Positions 24,667-38,513 are shown, counted from the stretch's first letter. The stretch is DNA of 64,000 nucleotides from Glandiceps talaboti (GCF_964340395.1 NC_135554.1:20381592-20445591), one strand, 5' to 3'. The notes: generated by a model from the letters alone, not told the origin. Numbers and translations: made by a program.

Positions 24667-25060
24667 CATCAAACAAGACTACAACCTAATTTAAAATCTA
24701 GGCCCAGAATGAAGACCAGCCTACTACATCCATCACTTTAGGGCTCAGCTGATATAGAGTGCAAACCACACTTCACTCTCGACTAACTATACCCAATAAA
24801 GCCAAGCACATCCATCACCCCAGACCAGATATAAGGCAACCCACATCAACCACAACAGATCAAATTTAGAGCTGCCCACATCAACCGCTCCATACCAGAT
24901 ATAGGGCAGCCCACATCAACCACAGCAGATATAGGGCAGCCCACATCAACCACAGCAGATCAGATGTAAGGCAGCCCTCTTCCACTGCAACAGATCCAAA
25001 GCAGCCCACATCAACCTCGCAAGATAGAATAGAGCAGCCCACATCAACCACTCCATAGTA
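24640..25060 (+). repeat. Tandem repeat grown from the last RANBP3 codons into the 3' UTR
   Basis: The last coding exon contains CAGCCCACATCAACCACTTC followed by AGACCAGGCATAG. In the 3' UTR the blocks CAGCCCACATCAACCACAGC and AGATATAGG recur about six to eight times at 24835-25055 with a period near 30-36 bases. The array therefore appears to descend from the coding end plus the stop codon. It lies after the stop and should not be translated. Confidence 0.7.
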
Positions 25061-26230
25061 GGCATAACATGGAATTCTACTACCAGACTCAGACACTGTA
25101 GTCTGTTAATACTTGATACGCAGGTGTTTATAGAATCGTCACAGAATATTTCGTTTTATTTCTTTTGTACACTTCAAAGCTTTTTAATGTATGTAACCAT
25201 ATGTGATTATACTACAAGGAAACACAGCACTCCACTAAGTCAGTTATACCATGTACAAGGAGGAAAAGTACTTTAACATGATTGTTGAGAGTATTTTGTC
25301 ATTAGCGTTTACCAGCTTCTGGTTTTGTGCAGAGTAGGTGTTTTCCCTCTGCTTGGACACACCCCAGTGATACTGCTCTGTGTGTGTTTTCATAGTGCAT
25401 GTTGTACTACCAGGGATGTATAAACAAACCATCTCCAGTAGGATGCCAAAGCAGCTTTCTGATGTACACTGCCCCGTTGAAATTCTGGTGACAACAAACT
25501 CACAAACTTGGCATCAGCAAGGAACGTTATGAATATCACATGCAAACCAGATTATCTGGAATGCCAGTGTTTCCTTCTAAACCAGGATGTACTTTATGAC
25601 GTAGTGTAGTCCGTAGGCAAGTCGTAGTCAGTATTCCAAGCTATGCATAATGCTTGCAGCACTGTAACCATAGAGATATGCAAATTATGTTAAGGATGGT
25701 AGCTCTACAAAACATTGTTTCATTGTCATGTTAATATCGCGTATGCCTTAAATCATGAATTGTATAAATATGCAGGTGTTGTTAAAAAAATTTCTTTTAC
25801 CGGATAAGGAAAAATTTTCCCAAGGCACGTAAGTGTGATTTTTCTGCGCAGGGCAAGAAATGAAGATGTAAGACTGAAAAGGCACTGGCCAATATCAATG
25901 TGATGGTGTTGTTCATTTCTCAATTAGACAGGTCTTCAAGCCTGAAATCGATTGTTCACTGCTCTGCCCAAGAGGGTGCTATTCACTCATGAAGGAAAAA
26001 TGCTCTTCAGTGTTCATTTAGAGAGGGCGCTGTCCATGCAAACACATTTATTGAAAAATAAGCTTGCCCATAGATTGCAGTCATACTTGTGTATCCCGAA
26101 ACAACATGTGAATTGACTTTAACAACCTGTGAATAAATTGCAAATCTTTTTAAGTGCAGCTGCAAAAATCAAAATTTGTATCATAAATTTTGTATGTGGA
26201 TATAAATAAACTGTCAGAATTGTCAATTTG
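24667..26230 (+). other. RANBP3: RANBP3 3' UTR (probable)
   Basis: Follows the TAG at 24664-24666. It contains the tandem array at 24820-25060. Possible polyadenylation hexamers AATAAA lie at 24795-24800, near 26131 and at 26205-26210. The last is followed by a T/G-rich stretch and would give a 1.5-kb UTR. The true end cannot be chosen without transcript data. Confidence 0.5.
26205..26210 (+). terminator. Candidate poly(A) signal of RANBP3
   Basis: AATAAA about 1.54 kb after the stop codon; competing hexamers lie at 24795 and about 26131. Confidence 0.4.
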
Positions 26231-26689
26231 TCAAAACAGACGTATTTTAGTTGGCAGTTATTTAGCAGTCTCTCAACCCAGTACAATCATGCCATGAAAT
26301 GTAGTCTAGGATGGGGTTAGGATTATTCAAATACATCATTCTTGTGTTTATTATCTGAAATTAGATACTAATGTGTGTAACAATGCTTAGCGACCTAGTG
26401 CATGCCAGTGTATACTAGATTGGAAATATCTTCACCAAAGATTTATATATACCATCAAGTCTACAGTTTTTGTACATAAAATCTTGAAATCTATTATATG
26501 CATGCCAATACAAGAACTATGCCAAATTTTCACATGTCTGCACGTTTTTATTTTTATTTTGAATCTGAGTAAACACTGTCTATTCTAAAGTAGGGAGGGG
26601 AATGTTGAATATGAAATGTCTGCCCTACCATCTCAGAAGTAGCCAGCATTAGTTATAGAATAGGAATGTATCCGTTACAACTCAAGTAT

Positions 26690-26905
26690 TGCCGGGTGCA
26701 GAGAGGCTAGCGAGGAGTTTCAGACAGGCTAGGCAGGGGGTTGCAGACAGACTACGGGGAGGACTTGCAGACAGGCTAGCGAGGAGTTTCAGACAGGCTC
26801 GGCAGGGGGTTGCAGACAGACTAGGGGGAGGACTTGCAGACAGGCTAGTAAGGAGTTGCACACAGGCTAGGGTGAGGACTTGCAGACAGGGTGGGGGGGG
26901 GGAAA
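26690..26905 (+). repeat. ~30-bp G-rich minisatellite
   Basis: Diverged units of GCAGACAGGCTAG plus CGAGGAGTTT or GGGGAGGACTT, about eight copies, ending in a G run. The 81-codon open frame across it has no ATG and is an artefact. The rest of 26230-28360 shows no gene; it holds a poly-G run at 27240-27257 and the dispersed repeat below. Confidence 0.8.
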
Positions 26906-27529
26906 CAGATGGTGAGACTAAAGAAGAGCTTTAAATGAAAACTTGCAACCAACTGATTACTCTGCATAATTCAAACATTTTAGAGTATTTATCATGGTTT
27001 CATCCTACTTCATATATTAGCACACCAAAGCCAATTTCTGTGATTCCAAGAGTTTGTGCTTATGTTGCAATCAATATTTTAGGTTACACCAGTCTTGAAG
27101 TGGGCAAACTATACACTAAACTCGCATCATTTCCTCTTAACTATAAACATTATTCCAATTTTTTATGATCATTCAATGAGACATCATTATGACACAAGGT
27201 TTTCTTTTGCCAATTTTGTCAACACACACAACTGTCAATGGGGGGGGGGGGGGGGGGTGCCAACCTTCTGAGCACAAATCCAAGGTCTTACTACAAGACT
27301 ATGACATCTGCTAGCTATTAAAAGTAGCTTTTAAATTTACATGTGACAGTCCAGTTCCCATTAGGATTAAAATTTGAGCATGAGACAAACTTTTGACAGA
27401 GCTTTAAAAAATGTTGGTGCAGAGCAAGAGAATGATCCTAAGTAATCCTAATAGCTCCACTGATTATACTAATGCGTGACAGCCTGACCTTTGCCTTTAA
27501 GGTAGAATGTGTCTCTGTCCCAATTTTCC

Positions 27530-27740
27530 TGAATGTCAGACTTCTTCAATTCTTTGCAAACTTTGCCATATGAAATCTTAGTTCTGGTCCTTGCGAAATT
27601 ATAAAAACAAATTTGGGGTCACCATCTTGTTTTCAAGGAAATTGATGATCTTTTAGTATTTAGCGGCCATATTGGATTCTAGAAATGGCTGAATTTTGAT
27701 ATCCCATTGACCTCAATTTTACAAATTTGTACAGTGACTC
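27530..27740 (-). repeat. Dispersed CCAATATGGCCG repeat, copy 3 (minus strand)
   Basis: The reverse complement gives AGAATCCAATATGGCCGC, TTTCCTTGAAAACAAGATGG and ACCCCAAATTTG in the same order as at 14495 and 20770. Confidence 0.65.
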
Positions 27741-28364
27741 CTTATTCCACGAAGTAACAGAAAGCGATTAGGCATTTTATTTATACAACACAGTAGCAGG
27801 TATTGGGTGAAAATAGACAATTCAAGAGTAAAAGGGCTGGCTGGCCAACGCTCTTGTGAATACTATGCTATAATCTCTTTTAAACAGCTTTTTCTAACAC
27901 TCGAATGCAAGCAACTGGGCATCCCTACTATTAGTGGAATGACCTGAGACCTGACCTGGTTTGACCTCACTGCCATTACAATGCCATACTCTGTCCAACA
28001 CTGAGCAAAATGGCTGAAAATTCACTAATAACACATATTTGGTCTTCATTTCACGGTTTTATAAATGTGCATCATTTTGTAGTTATTTTTCTGACTGCTG
28101 GGTCTACAACAACCTGTTTTAAAGTACTTACTGAAGTGGCCAGTTTGTCATCATTTCACACACACTTTCTGTCAAAATTTGGACATTTTTTTCAACAAGT
28201 TTGTCATTAGAATTTCTAAAACTGGAATTCGATCGATTTTATGCTTTGTCTAGACATCTAGATACAGTAGTATAGTCAAGTCTACATCTAGATGTTTTCT
28301 TTCTTCATATTACTTTTTTTTTTGCTTTGTAAATATTTACCATGAAATCAATAAATGGGTTCAT

Positions 28365-28566
28365 AAAAGTGTCTGCTGTGGTCAACTTGTACATCAGAAG
28401 TTTACTCCTTCCAGTGTGTGCGTATGAATGGTTTTGGTTTTCTGTTGTGGTCAACTTGTATTTCAGAAGTTTACTCCTTCCAGTGTGGTGTGTGTGTGTG
28501 TGCGTACGTGTGAGAATGGTGTTTTCTGCTGTGGTCAACGTGTATGTCAGAAGTTTACTCCTTCCA

Positions 28567-28597
<31 letters not shown>

Positions 28598-28642
28598 GTG
28601 CTTCTGCTGTGGTCAACTTCTACGTGAGAAGTTTATTTCTTC

Positions 28643-28677
<35 letters not shown>

Positions 28678-28762
28678 GTGTCTGTTATTATGGTCAGTTA
28701 CACTTTATACGTCTTCCAGTGTTCGCTGTGGTCAAAACGAGTATACCTCAACCCCTTTCAGT

Positions 28763-28796
<34 letters not shown>

Positions 28797-28960
28797 AGTA
28801 TTAAAAGTATAGTGTTTGTCCTCTGAGGTCAAGCTGCATTTCATAATTCTAGCCCTTCCATTCTGTGTGTGCACAGCATTCCCCTACTGTGTGTTTGTCT
28901 GTTGTGGACCTGTGGTCCAGTTGGACTTTATACCACTACGATACTTCTACCAGTGTGTTT
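28365..28960 (+). repeat. ~85-bp minisatellite with embedded (GT)n
   Basis: Seven or eight units of TGTGGTCAACTTGTAYRTCA then GAAGTTTACTCCTTCCAGTG, each followed by a GT run of different length and GAATGGTG. Units decay toward the right end. It lies between the 3' ends of RANBP3 and GTF3C3. Open frames on both strands are repeat artefacts. Confidence 0.85.
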
Positions 28961-29333
28961 GTATTGATTATTGTGAAACAAGGACCTAAAAAGGTCAAAT
29001 CAAGAGATGCAAAAAAAATATGAACATCAAAATATGTTGATTTGAAGTTTAAGTGATACATTGAAAATGATATTCGAAAAAGAAACAAATTTGCAGAATA
29101 TCACAAAATATGATAAATAAATAAATCCATTTTATTTCCATATATACATGAAGTAGCAGGATTGAAAATTTCTGGATAAAACACTACTAATGTACACAGT
29201 TGTGTTTTATTCAACAAATACTTCATTTGCATACAAATGTTTCATTTGCATATAACAGACTGCAGTCAATTACTATCTGTGTCCATATCCAATGTTATTG
29301 TATATTACATACAAATTGCCAGGACCATGGGAA

Positions 29334-29395
29334 GCTCTGCCCAAGAGGGCGCTATTTACTCATGAAGTAAAAATGCTCTTCAGTGTTGACATGGA
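29334..29395 (+). repeat. Short dispersed repeat with CCAAGAGGGCGCT, copy 2
   Basis: GCTCTGCCCAAGAGGG, ACTCATGAAG and AAATGCTCTTCAGTGTT match 25962-26015 with about 90% identity. The shared core resembles a CTCF half-site. From 28960 to 30000 nothing else could be supported. Confidence 0.55.
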
Positions 29396-30000
29396 CCCAG
29401 GCCAGGCTAAGTATGTCATGGCAATGATTGTTAAACGAACCCCCTATTATATGTTTCAGACCATTCTTTATGTCTGTGGTCTATGTTTGCTATTTTTTTC
29501 CAACTTTTTTATATTTTTTAGCATCTATACAGTGTCTTTCTTTTAGTAGTAAACAAGACACCCACCCCACCCATTTTGTGTGTGACTAATGGATGTGACC
29601 TTTCAGGTATGAAACAAATCATACATTGCATGTGACAGATATGGCTGGCTGAGAACAGACAGATGGAACCCATTATATTAGCCCCCTTCAAATGATGCAA
29701 ACAATTTTCTTTAAGATGCTCTCTGAACCTGTCTCTCAGCGCCTCTGACCTCTACATCGTAGTGGTAACTGGCGCTCTATAAATTGACCAATTGTAATGT
29801 TCTTACATTTGCCGACATATTAAGAATGGGACAGTCTGTGATTAAAAAAAAAAAGCTTCACATAGAGTTTGATGTAGCTATTCAGTTCTCCTTTTTCTCG
29901 ATCTTCACTCTTGAATCGGCCACTTAGGCAGTTCTCAACATTTTGTTTGGTCATGCTAAATGGCAGAATACTGAGTGTCGGTCATTTTATCTCAGTTGCC

Positions 30001-30006
30001 TTTATT
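30001..30006 (-). terminator. Candidate poly(A) signal of GTF3C3
   Basis: TTTATT on the plus strand is AATAAA on the minus strand, about 90 bases after the GTF3C3 stop codon. Confidence 0.45.
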
Positions 30007-30094
30007 GCCTGAAGGTTTCACGCTTGCTTAAATCCACCAACTTCAGTGTGGTGATCAGATTCCCATTATCTCACTTCCAGTGGTGTTTTGGCAA

Positions 30095-32442
30095 CTAAAT
30101 AACACAGTACTTTAGAAGAAGTTCTCTGGCCAGTTGAACTGATCCACTATTCTGATAGATCAATGATAAGTTATAGGCTGTCTGACTTCTCAGATCAAAG
30201 TCGTCTTCATCTTCTAAGATAACTGGTGAAGCTAATGCCTTCCGATAGAAGTGTATGGCAAGATGAACCAGACCTGTATGCAAATATGAAAGATGACATC
30301 ATCATTCTGTGTGTGCTATCAGACCTGTATGCAAATATGAATGATGACATCATTCTGTGTGCTATCAGACCTGCATCTACATATGAAAGATGACATCATT
30401 TTATGTGCTATCAGACCTGTATGCAAATATGAAAGATGACATCATCCCTGGTGTTTACTGTTTGCGACAGGTTCGTCATATCCATTACAAATACAGAATT
30501 CTAACATTCACATTAGTTGTCAACAGATAATGTAATGAACTTACCTAACTGATGAAATGCCCGTCCGATATTGTAATAGGACTCCTGCCACTCTCCCCTT
30601 GTATCTATGTATCTCTGAAGAAAAGCAAATCCCTGAAAAATAGATTGATAGGAAAGTTATAATGAGAACAATGTTGTATCTTATGGATACCACTAAATAC
30701 ATTATAACACTTTAGAAAGAGCCATATTTTAAAGCCCTCCCAAAGGGGTTGCTATTACAACAGGCTCCATCTGTCCATCTGTCTGTGTGTAGCTCCGTTC
30801 AACAACCCTGGCAAATCCAATATGGCTGCTACTGATTGCAGTATCGCTTGAAATGTTTGACCACAAATAGAAGCCAAAGAAGGGAGATATTTACACTGCA
30901 TAGGTGCTTGGTATGTACAGTTGTATACTTGTACTACCAGGGTGGGGTGTCCAATTCATTGTCTCTATATTGATAAATACACATGACTTTCAACTGACCT
31001 GAGCTATCAGTGAATGTCTCTTGACAGCGTACTTCTGTGAAGCCATGTGTATGAATGTTAAGCCAATACACAACGATAACATAGGGTGTGTGGGATCTCT
31101 TTGGAAAGCTCTCATGTACTCGCCTAGCATACAAAATGAAAATAGCATGTATTGAATAATCCAGAAATACAGAAAAAAAAAGATATCAAAAATTATTCAT
31201 ACAAGTACAAAGTTTAACACTAGCTTTTTCTCTTAGCCCCCAACTGCAAACAAGGAAGAAACTTGTCTGTGCCACAACGGCCACAGCCCAGAGAGGCTAA
31301 ATATAGGAATAACTCATGTCACACATTCTACTTTTAAGAATTACTGGTACTGGTACATTACAAAAATAGGTGTTGCTGTTCTGACTCTACTTAAATCATT
31401 TAGACAAACTTTTCAGTACGATTTGGAAAAACAGAGTCAAATTTTTCATATACTAACTTAGCTTGTCGGTATCTGATAGTTTCACCATACCTATGCTTGG
31501 CTAAAACAATGTATGACACTTACCTAAAGCATGCTTCAGACTTCCAGAGAGAAATGCATTGTGACCATTTAATATACACAGAGCTTGGTTTTCTGTGTGC
31601 TGTAGACAGAATATAACACTGTATGTCAGAAACAGTCTTTCAGTTCTTCGTACCAGTAGTAATATTTTTACGTCATGCTAGAGGTTCAATCTAAAGAAGG
31701 TCCACTTATACCAACACACACTTACTAGTACTGCACGTGTAAAGTGTGGAGTGGAAGTTATGATATCAACCAAGAAATAATTATTTTTATGACGCACCTA
31801 AGGAGCACAATTCTTCATGAGTTGATGAAAATTTTGAATTGACATCGACAGCAATTATTTGATTGCTTTTCTGAGATATGATACTGGAAACCTGGAAATT
31901 TTCACTAACGACTTATCTTCGATTTATTTCACTGGACAACAAATACGCAAAAATAAGTAGTGACTAAAATGCCTTCTTGTACATAAACACAATGTACTAG
32001 TCTGGTAATTAGTGAAATTGGCCTTTGAGAACTAGCTGAAGACTGTAAATTGCAAATTTTTCCAGTGACAAAAAAATCCAGATTTACAGTATTGGGCTAC
32101 ATGTCAGAAACACTGTAGTAAACCACCTGATAATACTAATGAGATGGCAACAAAAAATTGAGATTCGTTTCCAACAGATTTTTGACTCTGTGAGTAGGAA
32201 TTTCAGTTGTAATAATTTTGGATTATTGACTAAAAACCCACCAACCTTCAACATCAATCGTAGACAAAATCTGTTATGTCTTGAGTCATGAGTACACGTA
32301 ATAATCTGAGTAAATAAATTCCATAGTTGCTTGTTATCAGGATTCTAGGGAGAAAATAAACGGAAATATAAATTAGATTATTTTCTTGCTGACTTGGTGA
32401 ATCTACCTTGACTGTACATGTACTTAACTCAGCATGACACAC

Positions 32443-32479
<37 letters not shown>

Positions 32480-32553
32480 TACATATACATACACATAAAC
32501 ACATACACATACACATACACATACACATACATATACACATACACATAACACAT

Positions 32554-32614
<61 letters not shown>

Positions 32615-35600
32615 CATACGCATACTCACACACACTTGCATCCACATATACATGCATGCATATATCCATATACACACACAAAGAAAGACACTCAAATCAT
32701 GTTCAGATACCAAATTTCTCAGTTCTAACCTCCATTATCATGGGTCTGATAAAGTTATAGGCCAGGCGCTGGTTTCCACTGAAAGTATGGGCTAATAAAC
32801 ATATAAAATCCAGTTCCTAGCGAAAGAGAAAACAAAGACATTTCATTACTTTTTATTGTGTGACTTTAGACCATTACACCAGGATGATGTGGTTGAATTA
32901 GACCACTTACACTTGTAATGATCATTATCATTGGCAGGTGTCTGTATCTGTCTATCTAACTGTCTATCCATCTGTCTGTCTGTTTTCTGTCTGTCTGACC
33001 TCTATGTATGTCTGTATGTCTGTCTGTCTGTTTGTCTTCTGTCTGTCTGACCTCTATGTATGTCTGTATGTCTGTCTGTCTGTCTGTCTGTCTTCTGTCT
33101 GTCTGACCTCTATGTATGTCTGTCTGTCTGTTTGTCTGTCTGTCACCTGAGGAAGAATGCCTATGAGTAAACATGGATCATTTCAAGATCTCTAGTACTT
33201 CATAATCAATAACTTTTATAAACTTTAACAAGAGAAGTAAAGTAATTCCTGACTTATACACTGTTTTGGTATGTACTAAGTGTTTGACAAGGTCTTTAGT
33301 AAACTGATTTACCTTGATTTTGGCAGGGTCATTGATGAACTGACTTACCTTGAGTTTGACAGGGTCTATAGTGAACTGAGTTTGACAAGGTCTTTAGTGA
33401 ACTGACTTACCTTGAGTTTGACAGGGTCTTTAGTGAACTGACTTACCTTGAGTTTGACAGGGTCTTTAGTGAACTGAGTGGAAGCATAGGCAGTCGCAGC
33501 AAGTTGTTCTAAGTCCTTGAAGTATTGTAATTCTATTAATGCGTTGCATACTTTGATGTACAATGACCACCATTCATCTTGACTTACGACATTCTCATTT
33601 CCACTAAGTGACACTATGTAACAAAAACAGAATCACATAATTTTTCAGGAGTAATTTTACAAGGAAAGATTTCTAACCTAACTATGGGTGCACCTTTATA
33701 ACTGTTCCACACATACACAAAATCTCTATCAGTGTGGTAGTAACAGAGCACCTATACTGATGGGTATTCCACTATAAAAGTCTGTTGATTCAACAGCGCC
33801 CTCATTCCCCAATGAAAAAATGTTGTTTGGTATGGTCAAACTGAGCACCAACTTTCTTACATACACTGTATGATCTAGTCAATTTTTTTAAACAAAACAC
33901 CATTAGTGCTTGATATTGTTAGAGCACAGACTGTAGGAGTAAGAGATAGAGGAGATAACTGCTAAGCCACGTACAATCCATACACTGTATGGTTCAAGGG
34001 AATGACTAACAGTACATCCTAGATCTCGGTTTGATAGAGCTTTCTAACCTTCATAACGATTTACTATAATAGAAAAACAAATATTGCAAAAAACAAAAGT
34101 GCTGGACCCTTGCTTGAGTGAGGGCACCAAAGCAACAATACTATATGCTTGTTCAGTGCCTTAGAACATTACTTCATGTTGGATTTTGGGGCTATACAAA
34201 TAGATTGGGTGGGTGGGTGGGTTGGTTGGTTGGTTGGTTGGTTGGTTGGTTGGTTGGTTGGTTGTGAAAGATCGATCATTTGAAATAGTAGATGTTGAGA
34301 CTCACCTCTTCTATGAATCTTGTTAGATTTGTGTAGGTAATACTTTCTCTTTTTATGGCTTATTTTACCAATACTGTCATCATCTGAAGAAAAAAAAATA
34401 GTAATCTCAAAAATTAGTTAACTTACAGTACAAGCAAAGTAGTATGTGGTAATGAACAATTCTTGATGGTGAACTGAAATGCATGTACAGATGTTGATGA
34501 ATTAGTAGTTTTGATTTCCCAGTTTTTAGTCAACTTTACTTCACTTCTTGAAGTATATTATAAATTGCATGAGATTTTTTTTACCTATCTTAGTGGGATA
34601 TTGAAAAGTTATCTGTGATCACCCTTACATTTTCATTACCTTGTGAGGTGGCTATCTTGACATCACGGAAGAAGTAAGCCATTAAGAGCAATGCATTCTC
34701 TACAAACTCTTCAGTTCTTGACTGTGTCTGTAGAATCTTACATTTATGATGTAATAACTGAACGTCTTGTCTTGGTGTTGTCGTTTCATCATCACTTGAC
34801 ATACCATCATCCTGTACGCCATCTAAGACATGAAATAGTTACATACTAAGTTTATATCTTGTACGCCTATCATTTAGTGGTGATTATTACCAGTACATGC
34901 AGTGACTGTTGCCCACACAGGCAGTGACTGTTGCCCACATATGGTATATCCTAAAACTTGGATTGGTAGATGCCCCCCACATATGTGGTGACTGTTACTT
35001 ATATATGCAGTGATTTGGCCTAGATGTGTAATGACTATTGCCTACACATGTACCCACTGCATATAGTGAATATTGCCAACGTATCCTTTTTGTCCTAAAT
35101 TTCTTGTATGTAAACTGTAGTGGCCTATTAATAAAGACTAAAATTCATTCAAATTGCCAATGTATGCACAGAGATTACATCATTAATTAAAACATGCCGT
35201 ATATATAGCTAACACATATATTCAATGTTGATGATGCATACCTCTATAGTGTGAGGCTGAAGAGAGATCTTACCTTGTGAGAGTATTTTCAAAGCTTCAT
35301 CAGTATGGCCTAGCTGTTGTTGTATAGCTGACAAAGCTAGCCTTGCTTCTAGATGAGATGGGGCAAGGTCAATGACTTTACTATAACAATGGGATGCAAG
35401 CTGTACCTCTCCCAGTGAATTGACACACTCTGCATAACGTAACCATACCGCTGCCTACAGTAAAACATTTCAAAGTATGGCATAACATAGAACCATCATT
35501 TAGACAAAATATCAAGACAATATTAAAGCGACTCATTTTTTTTTCTGTTTCTCATTACCTGACTGACCCAAGAGAACACACCAATTATGTAGAGAAGCTG

Positions 35601-38470
35601 GGAAAGGGCTTGCTACCAGGAATTCAATAAAAAGAAGATAGAGAGGAGGAAAAGGAGAGGCAAACAAACATGAAGGAAATCATTTTTTATTTTTTACTTT
35701 TTTTGTAAAAATCGACCGACTGACCCATAGTTGCTATGAAAAAATAATGAGAAACATAAACAATTTTAACATTAAAATAAATTATGTTAATATCTGAAAT
35801 AAATAAGTGTGGAAATAGAATCGTTTTCACAGATACAGTCTGAGTAACAAGGCAGATTTATCTCCAGAAGTGTGTAGCAAAGTGATGTGGCTATAAAGAC
35901 AATGTTGTCAAAATTTGTCATCTGCCAAAATAACGAGTTGCAAAAGTGTTAAAAATTGCCTTTTTGCTAAAACTTTGAGTGCGAAAATAAATATGTTGAC
36001 AGTAGTACTATGCAATAATTGACTTACAAGATTATATTTGTGGGAGTTGACCAGTGTTGCCAGGATAGGTTTAGCCTCTTGATATTGACCTGTTGGTACA
36101 AGGGGTAATAAGTACAACATAACTTATCACGAGGTAACAGTAGCTACATTTCTACAATGGTTAATGTACCTTGAAAATTAGAGTTCTTAAAATCTCTCCA
36201 GGCTTCATCATATGAAAGGTTATTCCTGGTCATTTTGTGGACCCATATTTATCAGGATTTTTCGTGTAAAAATTACACATTTGGGTGGCACATACCATTC
36301 ACCTTCTGATGGGAGTAACCCTCTTCCCTGGGTCTAAATACAGTTCATCCATTTCACCCTCTAGCTTACCAGTGTCTACATAGGTTTCTGCCACATCTAA
36401 GTACAAGTCACCCATTTCACCCACTAACTTACCAGTGTCCACATAGGCTTCTGCTACATCTAAGTACAAGTCACCCATTTCACCCACTAACTTACCAGTG
36501 TCTACATAGGCTTCTGCAACATCTAAGTACAAGTCACGCATTTCACCCACTAACTTACCAGTGTCTACATAGGCTTCTGCCACATCTAAGTACAAGTCAC
36601 CCATTTTACCCACTAACTTACCAGTGTCCACATAGGCTTCTGCTACATCTAAGTACAAGTCACCCATTTTACCCACTAACTTACCAGTGTCTACGTAGGC
36701 TTCTGCCACATCTAAGTACAAGTCACCCATTTCACCCACTAACTTACCAGTGTCTACATAGGCTTCTGCCACATCTAAGTACAAGTCACCCATTTCATCA
36801 GGACTTTCTTCAAATAATGGTCCAAGGGTTTTCTGTACATCAATAAAGTAGAAATTAGGTGATGAGGTAACATTTACCACAAATCTCATATTCCATAGAT
36901 TTAGATAAATAAATACAATGTAGATTAATAAACACATTATTCTATACTTGATATATAGCAGAAAATGCATCACTCATGGTTCCAAGAATCAAATACAGTC
37001 ACTTCGAATTACGAATTTTGAAATGATCATGATACTAGTATTACAATATTAACCACCATCAAGCTACAAACATCATTTTGCCAGTTTCAGAGGCATTACA
37101 GCTAAAACAGGGAGTGTTCACCAGAAAACTGTACATAACATACATACCGTACATTTAATGATCACAGCTGATCATTTGGCAATTTGAGATTGTTGTTCTA
37201 CTTGCTAGATAGGAGCGCACTTTTATTCCTTGAAAACAGCAGAATTGTGATCTAGGAAAGAGTTTTGTTTACACTCATTGCACTGTTTCGATGCACCTTG
37301 ATAACAAACCACGCTATGTTTGACAGTAAAAAGTTTTGTTATTTATCAAGTAAAACAACAACCTAAACTTAGAAAATAATCGGCGTTGATCGTAAATGAA
37401 TATGTTACAAATAGTCTTCTGCCTGAATAATTAATATCATTTCATGATCAAGGTCTGTAGTACACAGACTGAAGCGTCACAATCATTTGAAATTTACTGT
37501 TCCAGAGTGACTGTATTTCACTGTCCAAATTAATAGATAATGACATACACACCTTTACTGGACTGCTGGATTGTTTACTATGTATTAAACATATGACTAA
37601 TTTCACCCTCAAATCAATGGGAATTTCTGCTGGTACAGTGATATCATCAATGCTAGGATTATCCATGTTTTCATCCAGTAATTCACACTGTATCTGGACA
37701 CCACATTGATTACATATCACCTGTAATGCATTCCAGTATTCCTTCTCTGTCATGTGTAATTCAGCCAACATATTAACATCTGGGAGAGAAATGGTGAATA
37801 AAAAACTCTATTCTGTCAAATATATAATACTGGTATTATGAATTATCTTTTCATAAAGCATTTTCTCTAGACTCTAAGATACGTCGTGTCATTCCACCCT
37901 CAATGTGTGAGGGCGCCCTGTCATGGCATACTATACAGACTACACTTTCCCCATACTTAAAATTTTGCTCATACAACTGTATGAATTATTATCTCTGGCA
38001 CAGACCTATAATGGTACAACTCTTCATGCTTCTTCAACTCCCTGGGGAGCATACAATCCATGCTGCCACTAAGTGCACAGGATAAGATCCTTCACACAAC
38101 TATCTCTGTCTCGCCAGGTCCCCATTAATACAGTTTGGTGACAGGGCCATGTACAACGATGTTTAAAAACCTTTGAAGGACTTTAATGAATCAGGAACAA
38201 ATGATATGACTCAAGGACAAACAAGTTGAAGAACATGATCAAGGAACAATAAGTTATCCTAAAATTTGGAAAATGATTGAGTTATCTTTAATGACGTAAA
38301 AAAAGTAAGGCTGACCTTCTGAATTGATGTAGTCTGGGTGGGTTACAATAGATTGTTGTAGTGTCTCTACTGCCTGAGTTGTATCTCCTGTACTGTGGTA
38401 GGTCTAATAACAGGATAACATGTACATATCAGATAAGTATAGCGATATATATGTGTCTGAGTATGTGTCT

Positions 38471-38513
<43 letters not shown>

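Noticed and set aside
26689-26934. 81-codon Arg/Ala-rich open frame
   Set aside because: It has no ATG start and lies wholly in a G-rich minisatellite.
28305-28826. Overlapping Val/Cys-rich and Thr/His-rich open frames on both strands
   Set aside because: They follow the ~85-bp minisatellite and its GT runs; no splice partners or homology.
36299-36973. Whole 224-codon open frame as a separate repeat protein
   Set aside because: Its first part is intron sequence upstream of the exon 10 acceptor; the repeats belong to the GTF3C3 exon 10 donor array, not to an independent gene.
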